A stretch of 15,624 nt of DNA from Acetobacteraceae bacterium (GTDB taxonomy: Bacteria > Pseudomonadota > Alphaproteobacteria > Acetobacterales > Acetobacteraceae), in the NCBI GenBank assembly GCA_003164305.1, contig PLSZ01000029.1, positions 172 through 15,795 of the forward strand, in the 5' to 3' direction. The position numbers and the translations under genes are program-made. This document shows positions 1-6,600 of this stretch, one piece after another (within the stretch, counting starts at the first letter, position 1; the number at the start of each line of letters is the position of its first letter). Under the pieces are notes generated by a model that worked only from the letters and a program-made list of their open reading frames with translations, ran no database searches and was not told where the DNA came from.

Positions 1-330
1 TGCTTCTCCGCCGCGCAGGCGCTGCTCGCCGCGAAGTCGGGCGCCACCTTCGTCAGCCCCTTCGTCGGCCGGCTGGACGACGTCGGCGAATCCGGCATGG
101 CGCTGATCGCCGATATCATGCAGATCTTCAAGGCGTATCAGTATAAAACCGAGGTACTGGTCGCCTCCGTCCGCGGCCCCATGCACGTTATCGAGGCCGC
201 CAAACTGGGCGCCCATGTCGCCACGCTGCCGCCCGCGGTGCTCCGCTCTTTGTTCAATCACCCGCTGACCGACAAAGGCCTCGCCGCGTTCGTCTCCGAC
301 TGGGCCAAGACGGGTCAGACGATCGCCTGA
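1..330 (+). CDS. fsa: Transaldolase / fructose-6-phosphate aldolase-like protein, C-terminal part (5' end outside window)
   Basis: The frame is open from base 1 and gives 109 residues up to a TGA at 328-330, so the N-terminal half of an enzyme of about 215 residues is missing. The segment SPFVGRLDD (from about residue 19) followed by a long helix, then [26 protein letters not shown], is typical of the small transaldolase/FSA class of class I aldolases. These act on sugar phosphates through a Schiff-base lysine, which lies upstream of this window. The end of the barrel and the C-terminal helix ([16 protein letters not shown]) are present. The next gene starts 5 bases after the stop, so the two are probably co-transcribed. 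Transaldolase and FSA activities cannot be told apart from this half. Confidence 0.88.
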   Translation, partial: CFSAAQALLAAKSGATFVSPFVGRLDDVGESGMALIADIMQIFKAYQYKTEVLVASVRGPMHVIEAAKLGAHVATLPPAVLRSLFNHPLTDKGLAAFVSDWAKTGQTIA

Positions 331-335
331 CGCGA

Positions 336-1049
336 ATGGACGATCTCGGCGCGGAGCCGCCAAAGAGTGGGCCCGGCGCGGGGGCGGGGAAAAATGGGCC
401 TGGCGTGGTTGCGCCGAAAACCGACTCCGCCGCGGTCGCCGCGTTTCTTCGCGCCAACCCGGACTGGCTGGCGGATAACCCCGAAATCTACCGCATCCTG
501 ACGCCACCCAACCGCGTGCACGGGGAGGTGCTGGCCGATCACATGGCCGCCATGGTCCGCGCCGAACGGGCCCATGCCGCTGCCATGGAAGAACGCGCCG
601 ACGACGTTCTGGCCGCCGGACGCGCCGCCGCCGGGATGGCCTCGAGGGTGCAGGAGGCGGTGCTGGCTTTGCTGCGCGCCGCCGATCCGCTGGACTGCGT
701 GACCGGAGAGATCCCCAGCATCCTGGCGGTCGATTCGGCGCATCTGTGCATCGAGGCGATCATGCCCGGCACGTTGCCGCTGCCCGAGGGCACGGTCGCG
801 CGGCTTCTGGGCGGGCGGCAGGTGCTGTTCCGTGACAACGTGACCGACGCGAGGCGCCTGCACGCCGAGGCCGCCGGTCTGGCCGGTCACGACGCTCTGG
901 TGCTGGTGCCCGCGCATGGTCCTCCGGCGCTGCTGGCTTTGCTGGCACGAGACCGCACGGTGCTGGACCCGGTGCGCGGCGCGGGCGCACTGTCGTTTCT
1001 GGGACGCGCGATCGCCGCCGCGATGGGGCGGTCCTGGGGCGGCCGGTGA
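336..1049 (+). CDS. DUF484 family protein (GAF-like)
   Basis: This is a 237-residue protein. After a Gly/Pro-rich N-terminus it carries AAFLRANPDWLADNPEIY (about residues 35-52), the N-terminal signature of DUF484. A helical stretch rich in Ala/Glu/Arg follows (about 70-115), then a GAF-like alpha/beta part ending in LARDRTVLDPVRGAGALSFLGRAI. DUF484 proteins are cytoplasmic and of uncertain role. They are commonly encoded next to xerC and have been proposed to support it or act as small sensory domains. The ATG at 336 lies 5 bases after the upstream stop with no clear Shine-Dalgarno, which suggests translational coupling. The usual partner xerC is downstream but displaced by 859 bases of repeat-rich DNA. 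Confidence 0.85.
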   Translation: MDDLGAEPPKSGPGAGAGKNGPGVVAPKTDSAAVAAFLRANPDWLADNPEIYRILTPPNRVHGEVLADHMAAMVRAERAHAAAMEERADDVLAAGRAAAGMASRVQEAVLALLRAADPLDCVTGEIPSILAVDSAHLCIEAIMPGTLPLPEGTVARLLGGRQVLFRDNVTDARRLHAEAAGLAGHDALVLVPAHGPPALLALLARDRTVLDPVRGAGALSFLGRAIAAAMGRSWGGR

Positions 1050-1252
1050 GTTGCTTCCAACGCGGATGGGTTGTCCCGCGCGGCGTTGCGATAGTGGATC
1101 CTGGGGCCCGACGGCGCGGACCGGTTCATCACCAGATTTAATTCCCTTCGAAGCCCAGGTCCCACCCTCGAAGACGCCATGGTTGCGCCGAATCGTGGCG
1201 ATCAGCAGACTGCCGCGATACGACCTCGCCGTCTCGGAATGCTTTCGCACAC

Positions 1253-1353
1253 TTTGCGTTTCTTCGCGTGATTCGCGTTTCTCTCTCTGGTATCCGCCGG
1301 CGCGTGGTCGAGTGGGAGCGAAGAGTAACGCGAATCACACGAAGAAACGCAAA
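1253..1353. repeat. 27-bp inverted repeat, fold-back element with 47-nt centre
   Basis: The left arm 1253-1279 (tttgcgtttcttcgcgtgat, then tcgcgtt) and right arm 1327-1353 are reverse complements with one mismatch in 27. The centre, 1280-1326, is non-coding. I see no clear target-site duplication. Similar 'cgcgaatcacacgaagaaacgcaa' type repeats are dispersed in many bacterial genomes. It could be a MITE-like element or a dispersed hairpin. Confidence 0.85.
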
Positions 1354-1637
1354 TAACGCTAAACGTTCCGTGATTAATATGATCTGAATGGGGGATTGGC
1401 GGTCACGCGATGCTGAAAGCCTGGCGCAATGAAGGGCTGGCGGACAATACCACGGCGAAGGCGGCTGTTGGCTGGCTAAGGCGACGTCCAACTATTAACG
1501 CGTTAGGTTGTCCTTCCACTCTCGTCATCCCTGGGCTTGACCCGGGGACCAATCGCCGCGCCGTGCCTGGATGGATCCCCGGGTCGGGCGCCATAAGCAT
1601 CAAGATAAGCGCCGCGTGGGGAAAATGTGCCTCTTCC

Positions 1638-1743
1638 CGTCATCCTCGGGCTCGACCCGAGGATCTCTCGACGCGCCAAGGAGGCCAAAAGCCGGGCAAG
1701 GAGCGTGGCCGGGCCGATCCTCGGGTCGAGCCCGAGGATGACG
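1638..1743. repeat. Pair of exact 27-bp inverted REP-like units
   Basis: Bases 1638-1664 and 1717-1743 are perfect reverse complements across a 52-nt spacer. Each unit is itself a hairpin: atcctcggg and cccgaggat around the loop ctcga. This matches the alphaproteobacterial REP-like pattern 'gtcatccycgggctygacccgrggat'. It forms the centre of the larger 1479-1878 structure. Confidence 0.88.
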
Positions 1744-1771
1744 TTCGGGAACCCGAGGATGACGTTCGGGG
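1731..1771. repeat. Short tandem direct repeat (2 copies, 21-nt period)
   Basis: The 19 bases cccgaggatgacgttcggg occur at 1731-1749 and again at 1752-1770. The second copy looks like a local duplication of the REP unit's right half. With only two copies and a 2-nt gap it is not a CRISPR. Confidence 0.85.
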
Positions 1772-1908
1772 GAAGGTTTTCCCTTCGCCGGTCGTATCTT
1801 GATGCTTATGGGGTCGAACCCGGGAATGACGGCACACGATGGTTCGCCATGCGACTCGTTTATTGTTGGCCGTCGCCTAAGTGGCAATCGGTTGGCGTGG
1901 GCGCGTCG

Positions 1909-2820
1909 ATGACCGGTTACGAATGTCGGGAATCGTTTCTGTCCTGGCTGGCGCTGGAAAAGCGCGCGTCGCCGCTGACGGTGGAGGCGTATGGCACCGA
2001 CCTCGCGAGCTTCCTCGGCTTCCTCACGCGGCATCTGGGCGCGGAACCGGATCTGTCGGCGCTCACCGCGGTGTCCCAGGCCGACGTGCGCGCGTGGCTG
2101 GCGTCACTGGCGAATGAGGGGCTGGTGAATGCCTCGCGCGCGCGGCATCTCTCGGCGGTGCGGAGTTTCTTTCGCTATCTGGCCCGGCATCACGCCGCCG
2201 AGAACGCCGCCGTGAAACTTGTTTCGACGCCGAAAACGCGCCGGCCACTGCCGCGCGCTCTGGCCCCCGCCGCGGCGCGCGGAGTGACTGAGGACATCGG
2301 CGAAATGTCCGACCAGGCCGCGATCCAGGCTCGCGATATCGCGCTGTTCACCCTGCTTTATGGCTGCGGCCTGCGCATCGCCGAGGCCTTGTCGCTGAAC
2401 GTGCGCGACGCGCCTCGTCCGGGGGACGATGGGCCGTTGCGGGTGGTCGGCAAGGGATCGAAGGAAAGAATCGTTCCGGTGCTGCCGGTGGTGCGGGAGG
2501 CGATCGCGGCCTGTCTGCGGCTGCATCCGGGTGCCGCGCCGGATGCGCCGCTGTTCCTCGGTGCGCGCGGGAAACGACTGGACGCGGCGGTGGCGCAACG
2601 GACCTTGCGTTTGTACCGGCAACAGAACGGACTGCCGGAACACGCGACGCCGCATGCGCTGCGGCACTCTTTCGCCACGCATCTGCTGGCGGGAGGGGCG
2701 GACTTACGCTCGATCCAGGATTTGCTGGGACACGCGAGTTTGTCGACGACGCAACGGTATACCAGCGTGGATGAGGCTCGGTTGCTTGAGGTCTGGAGGA
2801 AAGCGCATCCGCGGGCGTGA
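1909..2820 (+). CDS. xerC: Site-specific tyrosine recombinase XerC
   Basis: XerC acts with XerD at dif sites to resolve chromosome dimers. The start at ATG 1909 gives 303 residues, normal for the family. The N-terminal SAM-like core-binding domain (about 8-95) opens with FLSWLALEKRASPLTVEAY. The catalytic domain carries the complete set: R156 in CGLRIAEALSL, K182 in VVGKGSKERIVPV, H249-x-x-R252 in HALRHSFATHLL, H275 in LLGHASLSTTQRY, and nucleophile Y284. All catalytic residues are intact, so the enzyme should be active. The frame stays open upstream to 1627, but that part translates the repeat element and is not protein-like. A GTG at 1897 is an alternative start. There is no strong Shine-Dalgarno before 1909. 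The composite repeat upstream may separate it from its former operon promoter. Confidence 0.93.
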   Translation: MTGYECRESFLSWLALEKRASPLTVEAYGTDLASFLGFLTRHLGAEPDLSALTAVSQADVRAWLASLANEGLVNASRARHLSAVRSFFRYLARHHAAENAAVKLVSTPKTRRPLPRALAPAAARGVTEDIGEMSDQAAIQARDIALFTLLYGCGLRIAEALSLNVRDAPRPGDDGPLRVVGKGSKERIVPVLPVVREAIAACLRLHPGAAPDAPLFLGARGKRLDAAVAQRTLRLYRQQNGLPEHATPHALRHSFATHLLAGGADLRSIQDLLGHASLSTTQRYTSVDEARLLEVWRKAHPRA

Positions 2821-2985
2821 GTGGGCGGCCAAACTCGCTTGCTCTGTCGCTGAACATCGCTCGTGGTCGGAGAGGAGGTGATCGCCGCACGGTGGACCGG
2901 GCTCTGATCTTTGATTGAACCCTCCGGCGTAGCTGTCCTGATCGCGGCTCGCCGGGTAGGCCGGTGCGTTGGTCAATCGCAAGCC

Positions 2986-3140
2986 AGCAAGGACTCACCA
3001 CGGAGGACACGGAGAACCACTGAGGGCCACTGAATTCTGGCGCTTCGCGCGGTGTCTGATCAAACCCCGCGCGAAGCGCCATTTTGTCCTTCTCCGTGCG
3101 CCTCAGTGGTTCTCCGTGTCCTCCGTGTTGAGTCCTTGCT
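2986..3140. repeat. 155-nt fold-back element with 40-bp terminal inverted repeats and inner 15-bp stem
   Basis: Arms 2986-3025 and 3101-3140 are reverse complements with one mismatch in 40 (agcaaggactcaccacggag and onward). Inside them, 3038-3052 and 3067-3081 form a second perfect 15-bp stem (tggcgcttcgcgcgg) around a 14-nt loop. The 'cacggaggacacggagaaccactga' motif is a type of dispersed repeat seen in varied bacterial genomes. No coding capacity is evident. As RNA it would make a very stable long hairpin. Confidence 0.9.
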
Positions 3141-3310
3141 TTCGAAGCCGATGCCGACTCCGCCGTTCCAGATTTCCCACGACCGGCTGACAGCGTGAAC
3201 CCCTCATTCGGTTCTGTGCCGATACGATAAATCCCGAGGGAAATTCCCTCTTCCCTCGTCCCTGATGCGTGCCATCGACAACCGTGGTATAGACCGGGTC
3301 GCGCCAACGC

Positions 3311-3314
3311 GGAG
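3311..3314 (+). promoter_or_regulatory. Ribosome binding site supporting a non-standard parD start
   Basis: GGAG at 3311-3314 lies 8 bases before the ACG codon at 3323. That is ideal spacing for initiation there. No purine-rich site precedes the only in-frame ATG at 3356. This site is the main reason the antitoxin start is placed at ACG 3323. Confidence 0.5.
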
Positions 3315-3322
3315 ACCACGGC

Positions 3323-3583
3323 ACGGCGTCAATCACGATCTCCCTCCCAGACAGCATGCTGGATTTCATCAACATCCAGATCGCCGGCAAAGGTGAGGCG
3401 GGCGTTGGCGAATACATGCGCGGTTTGTTGCGCGACGCTCAGGCCAAAGCCCACGCCGCGCGCCTCGGCACACTGCTGCGCGACGGGCTGACCTCGAACC
3501 ACATCCCACTCGACGAGGCGTTTCGTCAGACCCTCGCCGCCAAAGTCGGCACCATCCTCGATCGATCCGAAGCCCGCCCGTGA
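3323..3583 (+). CDS. parD: ParD-type ribbon-helix-helix antitoxin with probable ACG start
   Basis: The antitoxin would bind ParE and repress its own operon. Read from 3323, the protein is 86 residues: (M)ASITISLPDSMLDFINIQIA and onward. ITISLPDSMLDFI is the DNA-binding beta strand plus first helix of ParD/CopG-type ribbon-helix-helix proteins. It is followed by EYMRGLLRDAQAKAHAARLGTLLRDGL, the second helix and toxin-binding tail. In-frame upstream of ATG 3356 there is no ATG, GTG or TTG back to the stop at 3290. Starting at 3356 would delete the DNA-binding strand. ACG at 3323 with a good GGAG is the best start, or the original ATG has mutated. The gene overlaps parE by 4 bases (GTGA). The family call is firm; the start is not. 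Confidence 0.75.
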   Translation, partial: TASITISLPDSMLDFINIQIAGKGEAGVGEYMRGLLRDAQAKAHAARLGTLLRDGLTSNHIPLDEAFRQTLAAKVGTILDRSEARP

Positions 3584-3909
3584 CGCCGTTCATCCAACCG
3601 GAGGCCGCGGCCGATATCCTTCGCCAGATCGAGCGCTACGCCGAACAAGGTCTGCCGCCGATCGCGCGGCGTTTTCACCGCGCCGTGCTGGCCTCGCTCG
3701 ACGCGCTGATCGCGAAGCCGGAAGCCGGACAAAGACGCATGGCCGGCGATCCCGCGCTGGCCGGCCTTCACGCCTGGCCGGTCAAGGGCTTCGACGCGTT
3801 CTGGATCTACTATCCGTATGAACCAGCGCGGTTGACGGTCGTGCGCGTTTTGCACGATAAACGTGACATCGGTTTCGTTCTCGAAACAGGGAACCTCCAG
3901 ACGCCATAG
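3580..3909 (+). CDS. parE: ParE/RelE-superfamily toxin
   Basis: This is a 109-residue protein starting at GTG 3580, overlapping the antitoxin stop as GTGA, the usual coupling for this pair. It begins with TPFIQPEAAADILRQIERYAE, the first strand and helices of a ParE fold. It continues with RFHRAVLASLDALIAKPEAGQRR and ends with the strand pattern HAWPVKGFDAFWIYYPYE, LTVVRVLHDKRDI typical of ParE toxins. ParE proteins classically poison DNA gyrase, while RelE relatives cut mRNA. Which applies here cannot be read from sequence. No truncation or frameshift is visible. Confidence 0.85.
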   Translation: MTPFIQPEAAADILRQIERYAEQGLPPIARRFHRAVLASLDALIAKPEAGQRRMAGDPALAGLHAWPVKGFDAFWIYYPYEPARLTVVRVLHDKRDIGFVLETGNLQTP

Positions 3910-4007
3910 GCCCGCGTTCCCCACCGAGCGCGCGAACGCCGGTTGCCGCGTTCGGCGAATTCCCTCATGCTGCGCCGCACAACCACCTTTCGGTCCCTTA
4001 ACAAGCG

Positions 4008-5105
4008 ATGGCAGCCCCGCCGCACAGTCAATATTCGTCCCATCCCACCGGGCTTCTCGGCTCTCCGCTGCGCAACCTCTTCTTCGGCGTCAGCTTCACC
4101 TTCGTGGTGATGGTGATCGCTACCATCCTCTACAGCCGTCTCGCCGGCTGGAGCGTCAGCGATGCCATCTACATGGTCGTCGTCACCGTCTACACCGTCG
4201 GCTATGGGGAGGTGCGGCCGGTCACGACCCCCCTGCTGCGCGGCATCACCATCGGAACGATCGTGTTCGGCTGCACCGGCATGATTTTCGTGACCGGCGC
4301 GCTGGTGCAGTTCATCACGCTCAGCCAACTGGACCAGGTATTCGGATTGAAACGCATGAACACGCAAATCGACAAACTCAACGCCCACATCATCGTTTGC
4401 GGTTTCGGCCGGATCGGCGAATCGCTGGCGCAAGGCCTGCGGGCGGGTGGCGCGAGCTTTGTTATTCTGGAACAGGACGAGGCCTCGGCCGAGCGGGCGC
4501 GCGATCAGGGCTATTTGTGCATGCGCGGCGACGCCACCAATGAGGCGGCGCTGCAGGCCGCCGGCGTGATGCGCGCGCGGACCCTGGCCACGGTATTATC
4601 CAACGACGCCGCCAACGTCTTCATCACTCTCAGTGCCCGCAGCCTCAATCCTGGGCTTGAGATCATTGCCCGCGGCGATCTGCCGAGCACCGAAAGCAAA
4701 TTGTTGCAGGCAGGCGCCACGAAAGTCGTGCTGCCGACACATATCGGCGCCGAACGGATCACCGAACTGATTCTGTATCAGGAGACCGCGCGTTTCATTC
4801 GTGGCTCGGAACGGATGCGCGATTTCGAGCGGGTGCTGCAATCCCTCGGCCTGGAACTGGAAGTCGTCGCGGCGGCGCCGGACAGCCCGATCGTCGGCCA
4901 GACCATCGAGGCGGTGGAGCAACAGGCGAACGGCGCGTTCTTCATCGTGCAACTCAACCGGCGGGAGGGCGACGCGATCACCCATCCAGAGCCGAACACC
5001 ATGATCGAGGGCGGCGATGGCCTTGTGATCGTCGGCCGCGGCGCCAAGGCGCGCGCGTTGAGCGGCCTGTTCGCGGCTCGGGCGTACCGGTTCAGCGTGC
5101 GGTGA
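4008..5105 (+). CDS. Potassium channel with RCK/TrkA domain, copy 1
   Basis: This 365-residue MthK-like K+ channel subunit has a short cytoplasmic N-terminus, helix 1 at about 23-46 (NLFFGVSFTFVVMVIATILY), a pore helix and selectivity filter T63-V64-G65-Y66-G67, and helix 2 at about 77-104. The cytoplasmic RCK_N Rossmann domain starts at about 128 with G132-F-G-R-I-G137. A TrkA_C-like domain fills roughly 275-360. Such subunits form tetrameric channels in the inner membrane, gated by a ligand bound to the RCK ring. The ligand (nucleotide, Ca2+ or other) is not evident here. It lies 98 bases after parE and is followed by a close paralogue. The ATG at 4008 has no strong Shine-Dalgarno but fits the family's start. 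Confidence 0.9.
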   Translation: MAAPPHSQYSSHPTGLLGSPLRNLFFGVSFTFVVMVIATILYSRLAGWSVSDAIYMVVVTVYTVGYGEVRPVTTPLLRGITIGTIVFGCTGMIFVTGALVQFITLSQLDQVFGLKRMNTQIDKLNAHIIVCGFGRIGESLAQGLRAGGASFVILEQDEASAERARDQGYLCMRGDATNEAALQAAGVMRARTLATVLSNDAANVFITLSARSLNPGLEIIARGDLPSTESKLLQAGATKVVLPTHIGAERITELILYQETARFIRGSERMRDFERVLQSLGLELEVVAAAPDSPIVGQTIEAVEQQANGAFFIVQLNRREGDAITHPEPNTMIEGGDGLVIVGRGAKARALSGLFAARAYRFSVR

Positions 5106-5523
5106 CGGACGGAGGCCGGGACTGGTCTCACGGTGGAGATTGTCAGGCTCGCGATGACCGGTAGGTTGGCCGCATGGAGGCTGATCGGCGCGTGACGGAG
5201 GCATCAGGCTTGCGAGCAACATTCCGATCATTGGCCCGTTGCCTGGTCGTTTCGCCCTGGGTGTCCCTCCATACGGATCAGGATAAGCGTCGGATAGCGC
5301 ACGATCTGCTTTGTATCGTCCCCGGCCTCAAGCCGTGCCACAAGCGGCACCGTCCGTTCATCGTCATGGGCCGGCTCGACCGGTCCATCGTCCTCCCCAG
5401 GCTCGCTCTCACCGATGTGTTTCCGCCGATGGTCCGGTCGAGCCGGACCATGGCGCGGGGGAGGATGCCTCACCTCTCGCCCAGCGATTGGGTCACGTCC
5501 CGTCCGTGGCCACCGGTCTGACG
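5106..5523. other. Intergenic region between the two channel genes
   Basis: These 418 bases lie between the paralogous channel genes. They hold the REP-like pair at 5365-5452, described separately. Frames open here (for example the upstream extension of channel 2 to 5311) run through the repeat and are not protein-like. I see no clear promoter or terminator with a U-tract. Confidence 0.6.
5365..5452. repeat. Inverted pair of 26-nt REP-like units
   Basis: Bases 5365-5390 and 5427-5452 are reverse complements with two mismatches in 26 across a 36-nt spacer. Each unit can itself fold (ggtccgg, loop ctcga, ccggacc in the right-hand copy, read on the reverse strand). The unit has the same ctcga loop as the units at 1642-1664 and 12404-12426 but different stem bases. 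Confidence 0.85.
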
Positions 5524-6594
5524 ATGGCGCGTCCCCCATCCCGCCGGAACAGGCCGGAACCGTCCGGGCTACTGGACTCCCCGGTACGCAACCTGTTCTT
5601 CGGCGTGTGCTTCCTGCTGGCGGTGATCGCGCTCGCCACGGTTGCCTATTGGGGGGCCGGCTGGCCGGTCGGCGATGCTTTCTACATGGTGATCGTCACG
5701 GTCTATACCGTCGGCTACGGCGAGGTTCACCCGGTCGACACGCCGTTGTTGCGCGGCATCACCATCGCGACGATCGTGCTTGGCTGCACCGGCATGATCT
5801 TTCTCACCGGCGCGCTGGTGCAATTCATCACGCTCAACCAACTCAACCAGATCTTTGGTCTCCGCCGCATGAACACGCAAATCGAAAAACTCAACAACCA
5901 TGTGATCGTCTGCGGTTTTGGCCGGCTCGGCATGGCGCTGGCGCAGGAGCTGCGCGATGGAGGAACCGAATTCGTCATCGTCGACCGGGAGGAGGCGAAC
6001 GCCAGTCACGCACGGCACCTGAACTATCTGTGCGTGGTGGGCGACGCGACCGACGCGGAGGTGCTGGTGGAAGCCGGCGTGCAGCGGGCGCGTGTTCTGG
6101 CGACCGTGTTGCCGGCCGATGCCGCCAACGTGTTCATCACGCTCCGCGCGCGCGGTCTCAGCCCCAACCTGGAAATCATCGCGCGAGGGGAATTGCCCGG
6201 CACCGAGGCGATGCTGCTGCAGGCCGGCGCCAACCGCGTCGTGCTGCCGACCCATATCGGCGCCGAACGTATCGCCGAACTGATCATGGTCGAAGCGGAC
6301 GCGCAATTCAGTCACGACAACCCGAGGGTGCGCGAGTTCGAAACGATGCTGCATACGCTCGGGCTTGAACTGGAACTGATCGAGGCGGCGGCGGACGGTC
6401 CACTCGCCGGTCAGACGGTCGCCGCGGTCGAGCAAAAGACCGGCGGCGCGCTGTTCATCGTGCAGATCAACCGCCGCGGCGGACACGCGATGACCGATCC
6501 GGCGCCCGACACCGTGATCATGGCCGGCGATGGCGTGGTCGTGCTGGGACGCGGCGCGAAGGCTCGCGCGCTCGGCGGTTTGTTCGAGGGATAG
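5524..6594 (+). CDS. Potassium channel with RCK/TrkA domain, copy 2
   Basis: This 356-residue protein is colinear with the preceding channel along its whole length. Helix 1 is at about 22-45 (NLFFGVCFLLAVIALATVAY), the filter is T62-V63-G64-Y65-G66, helix 2 is at about 76-103, and the RCK nucleotide-binding loop is G131-F-G-R-L-G136. The linker MNTQI(D/E)KLN after helix 2 and the block LLQAGA-VVLPTHIGAERI are nearly identical in both copies. The RCK ring could therefore be homomeric or mixed. The copies differ most in the N-terminus, helix 1 and a stretch after that block. The start is ATG 5524; the frame is open further up, but that part lies in the intergenic repeat. It ends 6 bases before the convergent HAD gene. 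Confidence 0.9.
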   Translation: MARPPSRRNRPEPSGLLDSPVRNLFFGVCFLLAVIALATVAYWGAGWPVGDAFYMVIVTVYTVGYGEVHPVDTPLLRGITIATIVLGCTGMIFLTGALVQFITLNQLNQIFGLRRMNTQIEKLNNHVIVCGFGRLGMALAQELRDGGTEFVIVDREEANASHARHLNYLCVVGDATDAEVLVEAGVQRARVLATVLPADAANVFITLRARGLSPNLEIIARGELPGTEAMLLQAGANRVVLPTHIGAERIAELIMVEADAQFSHDNPRVREFETMLHTLGLELELIEAAADGPLAGQTVAAVEQKTGGALFIVQINRRGGHAMTDPAPDTVIMAGDGVVVLGRGAKARALGGLFEG

Positions 6595-6600
6595 CGCGCG

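Larger units (their letters stand above)
1479..1878. repeat. 400-bp composite nested inverted repeat (REP/MITE-like) upstream of xerC
   Basis: Four pairs of segments lie in mirrored order around a centre near 1690. The outer pair is 1479-1500 with 1857-1878 (19 of 22 matching). Next is a degenerate REP half, 1523-1543 with about 1811-1831 (cgtcatccctgggcttgacc type). Then comes ccataagcatcaagata at 1591-1607 with its exact reverse complement at 1795-1811. The inner pair is an exact 27-bp arm, 1638-1664 with 1717-1743. The mirrored order suggests a single large foldback structure or an element assembled from inverted copies. No transposase frame is present. It ends about 30 bases before the xerC start. 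Confidence 0.8.
1050..1908. other. Repeat-filled intergenic interval between the DUF484 gene and xerC
   Basis: I see no convincing gene in these 859 bases. The interval holds a 27-bp inverted repeat (1253-1353) and a composite nested inverted repeat (1479-1878), listed separately. Bases 1050-1252 and 1354-1478 show nothing I can assign. Open frames here run through the repeats, start inside them and match no family I recognise. The last 30 bases before xerC contain no strong Shine-Dalgarno or promoter match. Confidence 0.7.
2821..3322. other. Intergenic region with one fold-back repeat
   Basis: No gene is supported in these 502 bases. They contain the 155-nt inverted-repeat element at 2986-3140. 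Further down is a weak 7-bp inverted repeat (ccgtggt 3282-3288, accacgg 3315-3321) that flanks the likely parD ribosome binding site. It could be an operator but is too short to claim. Bases 2821-2985 show nothing recognisable. Confidence 0.6.

Noticed and set aside
315..1250. 311-residue minus-strand ORF across the DUF484 gene
   Set aside because: It is antisense to a clear DUF484 gene. Its Arg/Gly/His-rich composition is typical of a shadow frame in GC-rich DNA, and it shows no domain.
1731..1771. CRISPR-like direct repeats
   Set aside because: There are only two copies with a 2-nt gap, both part of REP units. No spacers or cas genes are present.
1410..1802. 130-residue plus-strand ORF in the repeat region
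   Set aside because: Most of it is repeat sequence. The first 20 residues look passable, but I found no family or ribosome binding site to support it.
1627..1908. 94-codon N-terminal extension of xerC
   Set aside because: It translates the inverted-repeat element. XerC family proteins begin close to the FLSWLALEKRAS segment, consistent with ATG 1909.
2981..3149. Target-site duplication around the 155-nt fold-back (aagcc on both sides)
   Set aside because: The right copy is offset by 4 bases from the arm end, and a 5-base match is weak.
3282..3321. Possible ParD operator (ccgtggt … accacgg)
   Set aside because: The arms are only 7 bp with 26 nt between them, which is easily expected by chance. 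It is mentioned only as a weak possibility in the intergenic entry.
5311..5523. 71-codon N-terminal extension of channel copy 2
   Set aside because: It crosses the REP pair, has low-complexity composition and lacks similarity to copy 1, whose start aligns with ATG 5524.
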